Source: Leptothrix cholodnii SP-6
Lineage (GTDB): Bacteria > Pseudomonadota > Gammaproteobacteria > Burkholderiales > Burkholderiaceae_C
Length of the DNA: 64,000 nucleotides
Direction: 5' to 3'
Assembly: GCF_000019785.1 (NCBI RefSeq)
Contig: NC_010524.1
Location: forward strand, 868,001-932,000
A model generated the notes under the pieces. That model had not been told where the DNA came from, made no database searches, and saw only the letters and a program-made list of their open reading frames with translations. Every line of letters begins with the position of its first letter. Positions within the stretch are counted from its first letter, which is position 1. Shown here piece after piece: positions 44,555 through 54,075 of this stretch. Both the position numbers and the translations under genes were made by a program.

Positions 44555-46231
44555 TCAGTCCACCGAAAAGACCATCAGCGCCGAGCCGCCGGGCAGGTCG
44601 CGGATCTGCGGGAAGGCACCGGTCAGGAAGCCCGGTGCGTGCGAGCCCAGGCCGGTCGGGATGGCGATGTACTGCTTGCCGTTGACCGAGTAGCTGATCG
44701 GGCCGCCACGTGCACCGGAGCCGGCGTTGAAGCGCCACAGCTCCCGGCCGTTGTCGGCGTCAAAGGCGTAGAGCACGCCGCGCATGTCACCCGTGATGAC
44801 CAGGCCGCCGCCGGTGGCCAGCACCGAGCTCAGCGGTGGCATCTCGAAGCGTACCTTCCAGGCCTGCTTGCCCGTGATCGGATCGAAAGCCCCGAGCCAG
44901 CCGTCGGCCTTCTTGCCGGGCGGGTCGGTCAGGCGGATGTCTGACAGGCCCAGCGTCAGCGAGCTGATGCCCATCACCGGCTCCTGCTTGGCGCTGGTCA
45001 CGTGGTTGCAGACCTCCATGCCGTGCGAGTACCAGAGCTTGGTGCCGGGGTTGTAGGCGCCGTGGTTCCAGCTGCGGGCGCCGAGCAGGTTCGGGCAATG
45101 CAGCTTGGTCTTGCCGGTTTCCGGGTAGTTGGGCTCGATCGGCAGACCGGTCTTCGGATCGACGCCCTTGGCCCAGTTCATGTTCTCGGTGTACTGCCAC
45201 GCGTTCAACATCGAACCGTTGTCCTTGTCCATCACGTAGACAAAGCCGTTCTTGTTGAGGTGGACGAGCGCCGACTTGCCGTCGGTGCTGGGAACGAGCA
45301 GAGACTCGTACGCGGCATCGAAGTCCCAGGTGTCGTTGGGCACCTCCTGTCGGTGCCACTTGACCTTGCCGGACTTGGCATCGAGCGCCAGCACCGTCGC
45401 GGTGTAGAGGTTGTCGCCCATGCGATCGTCGCGGTTGAAGTCGGGCGATGCGTTGCTGGTGCCGATGTAGATCGTGTCGGAAGTCGGGTCGTAGGTGCCC
45501 GGCAGCCAGGCCGAGCCGCCGCCGCGCTTGCGGCTGTCGCCGGGCCAGCTCTTGGGGTCGTCGCGCGGGATCTCGAAGGTCCAGGTGCGCTCGCCGGTGT
45601 CGGCGTTGACGGCGTAGATCTTGCCGATGATCGGCTGGTCGCCACCGGTGGTGCCGCCGAACAGGGTGTTGCCCGCGAGCTGGGGCGGCGACGAGAACAG
45701 GGCGCCGCCTTCGGCGCGCATGTTGGTGAGCTGGGTGCTCCACAGCTCCTTGCCGGTCTTCTGGTCCAGCGCGATGAAGCGGCCGTCGAGCGAGCCGATG
45801 TAGACCTTGCCGCGGCCCACGGTCACGCCGCGGCTGGCCGAGCCGTAAAAGACCTCGCGCACGACCGGATCGAGCTTGGGCGTGTAGCGCCACAGCACCG
45901 CGCCGGTCGCCGCGTTCAGCGCGAAGACGTTGTTGTCGGCGGCGATCGAATACATCACGCCGTCGATCACGATCGGCGTGGCCTGCAGGCCATGCGTGAC
46001 CGCGCCGGGCTGATGGATCCAGGCCACGTGCATGCGCTTGACGTTGGCCTTGTTGATCTGGTCGAGCGGGCTGAAGCGCCAGGCGTTGTAGCTGCGGTGG
46101 TATTGCGGCCAGTTGGTCGGATCGTCGTAGCCCGGGCCGGTGGCGGCCGAGACCATCGTGCCGATCGTCGTGACGGCCAATGCCGCCATCACGCCGATCG
46201 CACGGGCGAACTTCATTTTTCGTACTTGCAT
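44555..46231 (-). CDS. PQQ-dependent dehydrogenase (quinoprotein), second
   Basis: 558 residues. A signal peptide (VMAALAVTTIGTMVSAA) precedes the propeller, with motifs ALNAATGAVLWR, ALDQKTGKELWS, AVNADTGERTW and AFDADNGRELWR. Metal and catalytic residues are likely in GTSNASPDF (Asn) and NDTWDFDAAYESLL, which again has the Asp-x-Asp pair. CAGGAGA precedes the ATG. It is more similar to the alcohol-dehydrogenase branch than to sugar dehydrogenases, but the substrate is unknown. It lies 3 bases upstream of the cytochrome gene. Confidence 0.93.
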   Translation of the reverse strand: MQVRKMKFARAIGVMAALAVTTIGTMVSAATGPGYDDPTNWPQYHRSYNAWRFSPLDQINKANVKRMHVAWIHQPGAVTHGLQATPIVIDGVMYSIAADNNVFALNAATGAVLWRYTPKLDPVVREVFYGSASRGVTVGRGKVYIGSLDGRFIALDQKTGKELWSTQLTNMRAEGGALFSSPPQLAGNTLFGGTTGGDQPIIGKIYAVNADTGERTWTFEIPRDDPKSWPGDSRKRGGGSAWLPGTYDPTSDTIYIGTSNASPDFNRDDRMGDNLYTATVLALDAKSGKVKWHRQEVPNDTWDFDAAYESLLVPSTDGKSALVHLNKNGFVYVMDKDNGSMLNAWQYTENMNWAKGVDPKTGLPIEPNYPETGKTKLHCPNLLGARSWNHGAYNPGTKLWYSHGMEVCNHVTSAKQEPVMGISSLTLGLSDIRLTDPPGKKADGWLGAFDPITGKQAWKVRFEMPPLSSVLATGGGLVITGDMRGVLYAFDADNGRELWRFNAGSGARGGPISYSVNGKQYIAIPTGLGSHAPGFLTGAFPQIRDLPGGSALMVFSVD

Positions 46232-46280
46232 GACACGTGTCTCCTGCTGGACGGCTCACGCGCGTCCATTAGTGTTGTGT

Positions 46281-46309
46281 CAGGGTCACGTCGATTCCGA
46301 CGTGCCCTG
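46281..46309 (-). other. Hairpin between the monooxygenase and PQQ dehydrogenase genes
   Basis: CACGTCG/CGACGTG with loop ATTC is extended by CAGGG/CCCTG after a single-base bulge, giving a 12-bp stem. No U-tract follows. It is probably an RNA processing or stabilising element within the long operon, separating monooxygenase and dehydrogenase expression. Confidence 0.5.
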
Positions 46310-46340
46310 TTCTTCGGCTTTTCTTCTGTCTCGGGGCGTG

Positions 46341-47438
46341 TCAGCGGCCCAGTGCCTCACGCACCTTGGGCATCACTTCGCGCGCCAGCAGCGTCATGCT
46401 TTCCCATTCGCGAGCGCGGTTGGCACCCGAGCCGTCCATCGATGCCATCAGCAGCGCGCCGAACGGGCCGGTGCGCTCGCGGAATGACAGCAGCTTCTCG
46501 GTCACGGTCTTGGGTGAGCCGTAGATCACCATGCTGTCGATCAGCTGCTCGACCGTGACCTCGGCGTCGGGCTGCTTCGGATCGGCCTTCATCACCGCGG
46601 TGTAGTTGACCGCCAGCAGCACCTTCCACAGGTACTCGAAGTAGTAGTAGTTGCTACCCGACGGATCCATCACGCGGTCACGCGCTTCCGAGTCGCTGCG
46701 TGCGATCACGATGTTGCGAGCCACGCGCCAGTTGTCGCCGTTGGCCTTGCGGCCGGCGAGTTCACAGCCTTCCTGATATTTCTTCCAGTGGCTGGCGATC
46801 ACATACTCGGGGCAGAAGTTCGCACTCATCGGGCTCCAGCCTCGCTGGCCGGCGGTCTTGACGCTGTCGGAGAACGGCGACATCGCCGTCATCATGATCG
46901 GCGGGTGCGGCAGCTGGAACGGCTTGGGGATGAAGCCCACGCCCAGCTCCGGCATCACGGTCTGCGACAGCTTGATGTTCCAGTGTTTGCCCTCGATGTT
47001 GTAGGGCGGGTCCTGACGCCACATCTGCAGAATGGTGTCGATCGACTCCATCATGCGGTCGGTGCGGTAGGCGCCGTCGAGCACATTGAACAGTTCCATG
47101 TCGCTGGCCAGGCCGCCTGGGCCGATGCCGAACATCAGGCGTCCGCGGCTCATGTGGTCGAACTGCGCCACTTCGGCGGCAACCACCGCCGGATGGTGAT
47201 TGGGCAGGGCGATGACGCCGGTGCCGAATCGGATGTTCTTGGTGCGATGGAGCAACGCCGCCATGAACATCAGCGGGGCCGCGATCGGTTCCGTCGTGCA
47301 CGACATGTGTTCGCCGAACCAGACCTCGTCGAAGCCCAGTTCATCTGCGTGGATCACCTTGTCGGCGTCCTCCTCGTAGGTCTCCGCCGCAGGACGGGTG
47401 GGCGGGTGCAGCGGCATGCCGAACAGGCCAAGTTTCAT
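46341..47438 (-). CDS. LLM-class (luciferase-like) flavin-dependent monooxygenase
   Basis: 365 residues of the bacterial-luciferase TIM-barrel fold. It starts MKLGLFGMPLHPP, continues with ADELGFDEVWFGEHMS and RFGTGVIALPNHHPAVVAAEVA, and then RLMFGIGPGGLASDMELF. The C-terminal part is VEQLIDSMVIYGSPKTVTEKL. Relatives use FMNH2 from a partner reductase for Baeyer-Villiger, epoxidation or desulfonation reactions; diketocamphane and limonene monooxygenases are the size-matched examples. The reductase is encoded just upstream. GAGGAGAC precedes the ATG. Confidence 0.9.
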   Translation of the reverse strand: MKLGLFGMPLHPPTRPAAETYEEDADKVIHADELGFDEVWFGEHMSCTTEPIAAPLMFMAALLHRTKNIRFGTGVIALPNHHPAVVAAEVAQFDHMSRGRLMFGIGPGGLASDMELFNVLDGAYRTDRMMESIDTILQMWRQDPPYNIEGKHWNIKLSQTVMPELGVGFIPKPFQLPHPPIMMTAMSPFSDSVKTAGQRGWSPMSANFCPEYVIASHWKKYQEGCELAGRKANGDNWRVARNIVIARSDSEARDRVMDPSGSNYYYFEYLWKVLLAVNYTAVMKADPKQPDAEVTVEQLIDSMVIYGSPKTVTEKLLSFRERTGPFGALLMASMDGSGANRAREWESMTLLAREVMPKVREALGR

Positions 47439-47514
47439 GGTCAGTCTCCTCTTGGGGGTGGATGCGCCTGCTGGCGCGGGTGAAGGAAGCGAAGAGTGAA
47501 AGGACGGGCGCCGC

Positions 47515-48072
47515 TCAGATGGGCGAGACGAGTCGGGCGCGTTGGCCAGCCAGCCAGACGAGAGGCTGCGGCGCGGTGGTGCCGGTCGAGGATTCGGCCG
47601 ACGCGCAGCGCACGTTCACGACGCGACCGACGAACAGCGTGTGGGTGCCGTAGTCCATGAACTGGTCGACCTCGCACTCGATCGCGGCGGGTGCGCCATC
47701 GAGCCAGGGCAGCGGGCCGTCGGCGGGCGACCAGGCGTCGCGCCAGTCATCGGAGCGGAAGCGCTGATCGCGCAGTGCGGTCTGCGAAAACGGCTTGAGC
47801 AGCAGGTGCTGGTCGTCGGCCAGCAGGTTGATGCAATAGCGACCCGAGCGCTGCAGCACCGGGTGCAGACCAGCGTCGCGGTTGACCGCCACCAGCATCG
47901 ACGGCGGATCCATCGACACCGGGATCACGGCCGACGCCGCCATGCCGTGCGGCTGGCCGTCCTGATCGCGGCTGGTGATGATGGCCACCGAACTCGCGAG
48001 GCGGCGCATCGCTTCTTTCAGGTTGGCGGACAGGCTGAGCTGTCTCTCTTCCAGGGCTGGCATGGCACTCAT
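47515..48072 (-). CDS. Flavin reductase (FMN-binding split barrel)
   Basis: 185 residues of the HpaC/flavin-reductase fold: LASSVAIITSRDQDGQPHGMAASAVIPVSMDPPSMLVAVNR, then GRYCINLLADDQHLLLKPF. It supplies reduced flavin to the luciferase-like monooxygenase next in the operon. The ATG at 48072 has AAGGAGACATC; the longer frame to 48258 runs through the promoter and is rejected. It is the first gene behind the sigma-54 promoter at 48142-48156. Confidence 0.92.
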   Translation of the reverse strand: MSAMPALEERQLSLSANLKEAMRRLASSVAIITSRDQDGQPHGMAASAVIPVSMDPPSMLVAVNRDAGLHPVLQRSGRYCINLLADDQHLLLKPFSQTALRDQRFRSDDWRDAWSPADGPLPWLDGAPAAIECEVDQFMDYGTHTLFVGRVVNVRCASAESSTGTTAPQPLVWLAGQRARLVSPI

Positions 48073-48141
48073 CTCTGATGTCTCCTTGAATGCCCCGATC
48101 TCTGACCGGATGGACGATCGGGCATCTCTGTCTGACACAGT

Positions 48142-48156
48142 GCCAATACCGTGCCA
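48142..48156 (-). promoter_or_regulatory. Sigma-54 (-24/-12) promoter of the monooxygenase/PQQ operon
   Basis: Minus strand TGGCACGGTATTGGC. It matches TGGCACG-N4-TTGC with one mismatch in the -12 element, and has the invariant GG and GC at correct spacing. It lies 70 bases upstream of the flavin reductase start. The promoter upstream of ribBA shows the same core with the same single mismatch. Confidence 0.85.
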
Positions 48157-48200
48157 TGCGAGGAAAACAAGCAGAATCAAATACTTGCCGCAGGCAGTGG

Positions 48201-48239
48201 TGTCGCATCTCCGATGGGTTGCGACACTCGACTGTCGCA
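48201..48239. promoter_or_regulatory. Upstream activator array (three TGTCGCA boxes) left of the activator gene
   Basis: TGTCGCA (48201-48207) is followed by 12 bases, TGCGACA (48220-48226), 6 bases and TGTCGCA (48233-48239). The last two form an inverted repeat, flanked by T and A. The array begins 45 bases upstream of the sigma-54 promoter, within the range for an enhancer-binding protein. The same array, spacing and orientation recur at 50404-50442. Confidence 0.8.
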
Positions 48240-48411
48240 AGGGCTGAGCCTGCAACACTGACCGTCCACCAAGGTCGCGCAGTTCACGTGTTGCGGCCCG
48301 ATGCGAGCCTCCCGGAAATGAACGTGCATCAAGCTTCAGCGCGGGTTCTCACCATGGCCAGGCCTAGGTATCTGCCCTTAGATTCAGGTGCTTATCGTGG
48401 GAGAGCCGAGA

Positions 48412-50391
48412 GTGGCAAACGACAGTCACGCGCATTTCGTCATGGCCGCACTGGAAGGCAAGCGGCCGATCCAGATGCCCAACGTCAATGCGGGTCTGCT
48501 TGCATCGTGGATGCGCAGCGTCACCGAACATGGACTGGAACCGGATCGGATCCAGGAGCCCGATGTCCTCACGCACGCCGAGCTGCTCGAGCGACGTGCG
48601 CCGATCGAGGAGATGAGCGCATTCTCGTCGCCCGAGATCGATCGGCTCTATCAGCACCTGAGCGACCACGCCCAGGTGGTCATGCTGTCCGATGCTCAGG
48701 GTGTCGTGATCCACTTCCGCAGCAACTCGACGGTGGTCGACACCTGTTCGGCTCTGCGGGTGCTGCCGGGCTCGATCTGGAGCGAGGACAAGCAGGGCAC
48801 GACGGGCGTCGGGCTGTGCCTGCGCGAGCAGAAGCCACTGTCGATCGTGATGGCCGAACACTTCGCGACCAAGCTGGCCGGCCTGAGTTGCACCGTCGCG
48901 CCGATCTTCGGCGCTGAAGGCCGCCTTGTCGGCGTGCTGAACGTGACGGCCATGCGCAGCACCGACCACGCCTTGCAAGGTGTCGTGCGCGAGATGGTCG
49001 CGAACTCCGCCCGGCGCATCGAGAACGTGTTCTTCGACCGCCGTCATGCGCGTGCGCGCATCCTGCGTCTGTCACGTCACGATGACTTCTGCGACGCGGC
49101 TGCCGAGGCCCGGCTGGCGCTCGACGACAACGGTCGCATCATCGATGCGACGCCGCCCGCTCTGCGCCTGCTGACGGGCAGCACCCTGAACGACAGGCCT
49201 GACGTCCTGATCGGCCGCAAGCTGAGTTCGATCGTCGATGTCGGCAACGTCGAACGTCTGTTGCAGGAAGCTGCGCCGACGATCAACGGCAAGCAGGGCT
49301 GCATCCACGTCCGCGTCACCGAGCCGCCACGCCGAGCGGCGTCGAGGGCCCCGCAGATCGACATGCTCTCTCGTGCTTCACGACTCGCCGCCAGCACCTT
49401 GAGCACTTCGGGAACACGGGCCTCGGTGGCTCCTACCCTCGAAGAGATTGTTGGCAGCGACACCGCCATGCTGGACCGCCTGCGCATCGCGCAACGCTTG
49501 CACGCGCGATGTCTGCCGCTGCTGCTGCAAGGTGAGAGCGGCTGCGGCAAGACGCAATTGGCACGCGCACTGCACGAGGACGGCCCACATCGCAGCGGTG
49601 GTTTTGTCGCCATCAATTGCGCGGCCATCCCGCAGGAACTGATCGAGAGCGAGTTGTTCGGACACCGGTCCGGCGCCTTCACGGGTGCGGCCAAGCAGGG
49701 CGCGCCAGGACGACTGCTCGGCGCCAACGATGGCACGCTGTTCCTCGACGAGATCGGCGACATGCCGCTGGGCCTGCAGGGGCGGCTGCTGCAGGTGTTG
49801 TCGGAGGGCGAATTCGTCCCGGTCGGTGCGACGCAGCCGGTCAAGGTCCGGTTCGCCCTGATCTCGGCCACCTTGCGCGACCTGAAGTCGCTGGTGCAGG
49901 AAGGCCGCTTCCGTGAAGACCTCTATTACCGCCTGAGCGGGGCCACGCTGGCCCTGCCGCCGCTGCGCGAGCGGACCGACCTGGGGCAGCTGATCGAGCG
50001 CGCCTTCGCGCGGGCGGCGCTGGAGGCCGGCATCGAGGAAAGCCGGCTGTCGCAGGCCGCGCGCGATGTGCTGCTGCGGCACCGCTGGCCGGGCAACATC
50101 CGGGAACTGCAGCATGTCGCCAAATTCACGGCGGCCATCAACGACAGCGAGGTGATCGGCCTCGATGCCCTGCCAGCTTCACTGATCGAGCAGGCCGATG
50201 CGCGCCATCCTGCCGGCCAGACACGGCCGGCGGCTACCCGCACGGTGTCAGATGCCGAGTCGCTGCTCGACCTGATGGAGCAGTCGCACTGGAATGTCTC
50301 GGCCGCTGCGGCACGGCTGGGCATTTCTCGGGCCACGCTGCACCGGCGGCTCAACGAATTCGACGTGCACCGTCCGCGCAAGCCGCACTGA
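48412..50391 (+). CDS. Sigma-54-dependent transcriptional activator, AcoR-like
   Basis: About 659 residues. An N-terminal GAF-like sensor (LSDHAQVVMLSDAQGVVIHF, then GTTGVGLCLREQKPLSIV) and a PAS-like part precede the AAA+ domain. The latter has Walker A GESGCGKTQLARALH, ESELFGHRSGAFTGA for sigma-54 contact, and Walker B GTLFLDEIGDMP. A Fis-type HTH ends the protein (WNVSAAAARLGISRATLHRRL). It should bind the TGTCGCA arrays on both sides of its own gene. The GTG at 48412 has GGGAG upstream; GTG at 48388 is possible. Confidence 0.93.
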   Translation: MANDSHAHFVMAALEGKRPIQMPNVNAGLLASWMRSVTEHGLEPDRIQEPDVLTHAELLERRAPIEEMSAFSSPEIDRLYQHLSDHAQVVMLSDAQGVVIHFRSNSTVVDTCSALRVLPGSIWSEDKQGTTGVGLCLREQKPLSIVMAEHFATKLAGLSCTVAPIFGAEGRLVGVLNVTAMRSTDHALQGVVREMVANSARRIENVFFDRRHARARILRLSRHDDFCDAAAEARLALDDNGRIIDATPPALRLLTGSTLNDRPDVLIGRKLSSIVDVGNVERLLQEAAPTINGKQGCIHVRVTEPPRRAASRAPQIDMLSRASRLAASTLSTSGTRASVAPTLEEIVGSDTAMLDRLRIAQRLHARCLPLLLQGESGCGKTQLARALHEDGPHRSGGFVAINCAAIPQELIESELFGHRSGAFTGAAKQGAPGRLLGANDGTLFLDEIGDMPLGLQGRLLQVLSEGEFVPVGATQPVKVRFALISATLRDLKSLVQEGRFREDLYYRLSGATLALPPLRERTDLGQLIERAFARAALEAGIEESRLSQAARDVLLRHRWPGNIRELQHVAKFTAAINDSEVIGLDALPASLIEQADARHPAGQTRPAATRTVSDAESLLDLMEQSHWNVSAAAARLGISRATLHRRLNEFDVHRPRKPH

Positions 50392-50403
50392 GCGGCCGGC
50401 GAC

Positions 50404-50442
50404 TGTCGCAGGCGCTGTCCGCTGCGACACCCCGGTGTCGCA
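50404..50442. promoter_or_regulatory. Upstream activator array (three TGTCGCA boxes) right of the activator gene
   Basis: TGTCGCA (50404-50410), 12 bases, TGCGACA (50423-50429), 6 bases, TGTCGCA (50436-50442). The inverted part is extended to nine-base arms, TGCGACACC/GGTGTCGCA. The geometry equals that of the array at 48201-48239. It ends 61 bases before the ribBA sigma-54 promoter. Confidence 0.82.
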
Positions 50443-50503
50443 AATGGCCGCGGCACAGCCCGCCACTCGGCTGCAAGTGCTTGATTTTTCTCGCCATCGC
50501 CAT

Positions 50504-50518
50504 TGGCACGACATTGGC
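50504..50518 (+). promoter_or_regulatory. Sigma-54 (-24/-12) promoter of the ribBA operon
   Basis: TGGCACGACATTGGC matches TGGCACG-N4-TTGC except for one base in the -12 element. The invariant GG and GC are spaced correctly. It lies 68 bases before the ribBA ATG. Confidence 0.85.
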
Positions 50519-50571
50519 TATCTCCTGGGTCAGAAGGCCGCGACAGGCCGGATCAACCCAGGAGACAGGCA

Positions 50572-51789
50572 ATGACCTTGCATCGAATCGAAGACGCGCT
50601 CGCCGCGCTGGCACGTGGCGAGATGGTGGTGGTGGTCGATGACGAAGACCGCGAGAACGAAGGCGATCTCATCCTCGCCGCAGAACACGCGACACCCGCA
50701 TCCATCGCCTTCATGGTTCGCCACACCAGCGGCATGCTCTGCGTGGGCTTGCCCGGTGAGCGCCTGGATCACCTCGAACTGCCGCTCATGGTGGAGCGCA
50801 ACACCGACTCGATGCGCACGGCCTACACCGTCACCGTCGACTACCGGCACGGCACCACGACGGGCATCTCCGCGGCTGATCGTGCCACCACCATCCGCGC
50901 GCTGGTCGACCCTTCGGTCGAGCCGTCGGACTTCAACCGGCCCGGCCACGTGTTCCCGCTGCGTGCCGCACCGGGCGGCGTGCTGCACCGCACCGGTCAC
51001 ACCGAAGCTTCGGTCGACCTGACCCGGCTGGCGGGCCTGCGCCCCGGCGGCGTGCTGGCCGAGGTGGTCAACGACGACGGCACGATGGCACGCCGCCCGC
51101 AGCTCGAAGCCTTTGCCCGCGAGCACGACCTCGTGATGGTCTCGATCGCCGACCTGGTCGCCTACCGTCGCCAGCGCATCAAGGTGCGCTGCGAATCCGA
51201 GGCGCGCCTGCCGACCCGGCATGGCATGTTCAAGGCCTGCGTCTACCGCTCGCAAGGCGGCGAGCACGAACACCTGGCCATGGTCATGGGCGACCTCGCG
51301 GGCGCCGAGAACGTGCTCGTCCGTGTCCATTCGGAGTGCCTCACGGGCGACACCTTCGGCTCGCTGCGCTGCGATTGCCAGCAGCAGCTCGAGGCCTCGC
51401 TGGCCGCCGTCGGCCGAGCCGGAAGCGGCGTCGTGCTCTACCTGCGCGGCCATGAGGGACGCGGTATCGGCCTGACCCACAAGCTGCGCGCCTATGCTCT
51501 GCAGGACGAGGGCCTCGACACCGTCGAGGCCAACCTCGAACTGGGCCTGTCGGTCGATGCGCGCGACTACAGCGTCGGCGCCCTGATCCTGCAGGACATC
51601 GGGATCACGAGCATCCGCCTGCTGAGCAACAACCCGGCGAAGTACCGAGGCATCGCGGAATTCGGTCTGCAGATCAGCGAACGCGTGCCGCTGCACACGC
51701 CCCCGACCGCCGAGAACGAAGCCTACCTGCGGACCAAGCAACGGCGGATGGGCCACACGCTCGGACTGCCGGCCGAGGCCACATCGTGA
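50572..51789 (+). CDS. ribBA: Bifunctional RibBA (DHBP synthase/GTP cyclohydrolase II)
   Basis: 405 residues. The first ~200 are the RibB domain ([31 protein letters not shown], then [16 protein letters not shown]). The RibA domain follows, with the zinc-site Cys residues in [18 protein letters not shown] and [11 protein letters not shown]. Both parts keep their catalytic motifs. They make the two precursors of riboflavin. AGGAGACA precedes the ATG. Sigma-54 control of a flavin synthesis gene next to a flavin reductase/monooxygenase operon indicates dedicated flavin supply, not housekeeping. Confidence 0.95.
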   Translation: MTLHRIEDALAALARGEMVVVVDDEDRENEGDLILAAEHATPASIAFMVRHTSGMLCVGLPGERLDHLELPLMVERNTDSMRTAYTVTVDYRHGTTTGISAADRATTIRALVDPSVEPSDFNRPGHVFPLRAAPGGVLHRTGHTEASVDLTRLAGLRPGGVLAEVVNDDGTMARRPQLEAFAREHDLVMVSIADLVAYRRQRIKVRCESEARLPTRHGMFKACVYRSQGGEHEHLAMVMGDLAGAENVLVRVHSECLTGDTFGSLRCDCQQQLEASLAAVGRAGSGVVLYLRGHEGRGIGLTHKLRAYALQDEGLDTVEANLELGLSVDARDYSVGALILQDIGITSIRLLSNNPAKYRGIAEFGLQISERVPLHTPPTAENEAYLRTKQRRMGHTLGLPAEATS

Positions 51790-51832
51790 TGACCTCGATG
51801 AACACGATGCAAACGACGACCAGGACCTGCCC

Positions 51833-53272
51833 GTGAGCGACCACGACATCCAGCACTTCATCCTCGGCCAATGGCGTGACGGCGCCGCCGGGCGCTCGCT
51901 GCCGGTACTCGATCCGGCCGATGGGCAGATCATCGGCCGGGTCGCCCGCGCCGAACGCTCCGACCTCGACGACGCGGTCGCCGCCGCGCAGTCCGGCTTC
52001 GACACCTGGCGCAACATGACCGCGCTCGAACGAGCCCGGATCATGCGCAAGGCGGCCTCGCTGCTGCGCGAGCGGGCCGAGCATGTCGCCTCGCTGATGA
52101 CGCGCGAGCAGGGCAAGCCCCTCGCCGAGGCGCGGGCCGAGACGGCTGCCGCGGCCGACATCATCGACTGGTTCGCTGACGAAGGCATGCGTGTCTACGG
52201 CCGCCTGGTTCCGTCGCGCCACAACCTGGCGATCCGCCAGATGGTCGTCAAGGACCCGGTCGGACCGGTGGCCGCGTTCACGCCGTGGAACTTCCCGATC
52301 AACCAGGTGGTGCGCAAGGTGAGCGCCGGCCTCGCGGCGGGATGCTCGATGCTCGTGAAGGGCCCCGAAGAGACGCCGGCCAGTCCGGCCGCATTAATCC
52401 GCGCGTTTGCCGACGCGGGCCTGCCGCCGGGCGTGCTGGGCCTCGTCTACGGCGACCCGGCGGAGATCTCCAGCTACCTGATCGCGCATCCGGTGATCCG
52501 CAAGATCACCTTCACCGGCTCGACTGCCATCGGTAAGCAGTTGGCTGCCCTGGCCGGCCAGCACATGAAGCGCACGACGATGGAACTGGGTGGTCACGCG
52601 CCGGTGATCGTCTGTGACGACGCCGATCTCGAACTCGCGGTGAAGACCTCCGTGACGAGCAAGTTCCGCAATGCCGGACAGGTCTGCATCTCGCCGACAC
52701 GATTTCTGGTCCACCGTCGCATCGCCGAAGAATTCGCGGTCGAGTTCGCACGGCGGACCCATGATCTGCGCGTCGGCAACGGCCTGGCGGAAGGCACGCA
52801 GATGGGCCCGCTGGCCAACGCCCGTCGCGTTGCCGCGATGGACGACCTGACCCGCGATGCGGTGTCACGGGGTGCGCGGTTGCTGGCCGGTGGCGAGCGC
52901 ATCGGCCAGGCCGGTAACTTCTGGCGTCCGACCGTGCTGGCCGACGTCCCGCTCGATGCCCGCGCACTGAACGAGGAACCCTTCGGTCCGATGGCACTGG
53001 TGCGCCCCTTCGATACGCTGGAAGAGGCCATCACCGAGGCCAATCGGCTGCCCTATGGCCTGGCCGGTTATGCCTTCACGCGCGGCCTGAAGAACGCCGA
53101 CCTGCTGACGCGACACGTCGAGGTCGGCATGCTGTGGGTCAACATGGGCGCACTGGCATCGGCCGAGATGCCCTTCGGCGGCATCAAGGAATCGGGCCAT
53201 GGCACGGAGGGTGGCAGCGAGGCACTCGAGGCCTATCTGAACACGCGGTCCGTGGCGATCATGAATGCCTGA
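51833..53272 (+). CDS. NAD(P)-dependent aldehyde dehydrogenase
   Basis: 479 residues of the ALDH superfamily, close to succinate-semialdehyde dehydrogenases. Cofactor and catalytic motifs are [29 protein letters not shown], the Glu in [12 protein letters not shown] and the Cys in [12 protein letters not shown]. The end reads [18 protein letters not shown]. The GTG start is used because upstream ATGs are out of frame. It probably oxidises the semialdehyde made from an alcohol by the PQQ enzymes, giving a dicarboxylate. It lies 43 bases after ribBA. Confidence 0.92.
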   Translation: MSDHDIQHFILGQWRDGAAGRSLPVLDPADGQIIGRVARAERSDLDDAVAAAQSGFDTWRNMTALERARIMRKAASLLRERAEHVASLMTREQGKPLAEARAETAAAADIIDWFADEGMRVYGRLVPSRHNLAIRQMVVKDPVGPVAAFTPWNFPINQVVRKVSAGLAAGCSMLVKGPEETPASPAALIRAFADAGLPPGVLGLVYGDPAEISSYLIAHPVIRKITFTGSTAIGKQLAALAGQHMKRTTMELGGHAPVIVCDDADLELAVKTSVTSKFRNAGQVCISPTRFLVHRRIAEEFAVEFARRTHDLRVGNGLAEGTQMGPLANARRVAAMDDLTRDAVSRGARLLAGGERIGQAGNFWRPTVLADVPLDARALNEEPFGPMALVRPFDTLEEAITEANRLPYGLAGYAFTRGLKNADLLTRHVEVGMLWVNMGALASAEMPFGGIKESGHGTEGGSEALEAYLNTRSVAIMNA

Positions 53273-53323
53273 GCCGGTCGATTCCGCTCTCCCCATCGTT
53301 CAAACCGAACTCACGACATCAGC

Positions 53324-54073
53324 ATGAAAGCACTTGTCCCCGTCAAGCGGGTGGTCGACTACAACGTCAAGGTGCGCGTCAAGAGCGACGGCACCGGCGT
53401 GGACCTCGCCAACGTCAAGATGAGCATGAACCCGTTCGACGAGATCGCCATCGAAGAGGCGGTGCGCTTGAAGGAGAAGGGCGTGCTCACCGAAGTGATC
53501 GCCGTCTCCTGCGGGCTCACGCAGTGCCAGGAGACTCTGCGTACCGCGCTGGCCATCGGCGCCGATCGCGCCATCCTGGTCGAGACCGATGCAGAGTTGC
53601 AGCCACTGGCCGTGGCCAAGCTGCTCAAGGCGTTGGTCGAGCGCGAGCAGCCGGGCCTGATCATCCTCGGCAAACAGGCGATCGACGACGATTGCAACCA
53701 GACCGGCCAGATGCTGGCGGCGCTGGCCAAGCTGCCGCAAGCCACCTTCGCCTCGAAGGTCGAGGTCGCCGACGGCAAGGCCACGGTCACGCGCGAGATC
53801 GACGGTGGCCTGGAGACGTTGAGCCTGACGCTGCCGGCGGTCATCACGACCGACCTGCGGTTGAACGAGCCGCGTTATGTCACGTTGCCCAACATCATGA
53901 AGGCCAAGAAGAAGCCGCTGGACAAGGTCACGCCGGCCGACCTGGGCGTGGACGTGACGCCGCGCCTGAGGACTCTGAGTGTGGCCGAACCAGCCGGTCG
54001 CAAGGCCGGCATCAAGGTGGCCGACGTGGCCGCGCTGGTCGACAAGCTGAAGAACGAAGCCAAGGTGATCTGA
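53324..54073 (+). CDS. etfB: Electron transfer flavoprotein, beta subunit
   Basis: 249 residues. It starts [20 protein letters not shown] and has [19 protein letters not shown] and [15 protein letters not shown]. The ETF-beta signature near [21 protein letters not shown] is present. With EtfA it takes electrons from acyl-CoA dehydrogenases. It lies in the ribBA-ALDH-etf operon, fitting the dehydrogenase at 41025-42185. Confidence 0.95.
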   Translation: MKALVPVKRVVDYNVKVRVKSDGTGVDLANVKMSMNPFDEIAIEEAVRLKEKGVLTEVIAVSCGLTQCQETLRTALAIGADRAILVETDAELQPLAVAKLLKALVEREQPGLIILGKQAIDDDCNQTGQMLAALAKLPQATFASKVEVADGKATVTREIDGGLETLSLTLPAVITTDLRLNEPRYVTLPNIMKAKKKPLDKVTPADLGVDVTPRLRTLSVAEPAGRKAGIKVADVAALVDKLKNEAKVI

Positions 54074-54075
54074 AC

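Noticed and set aside
48073..48258. N-terminal extension of the flavin reductase
   Set aside because: It would translate across the sigma-54 promoter and activator boxes; the ATG at 48072 has AAGGAGACATC.
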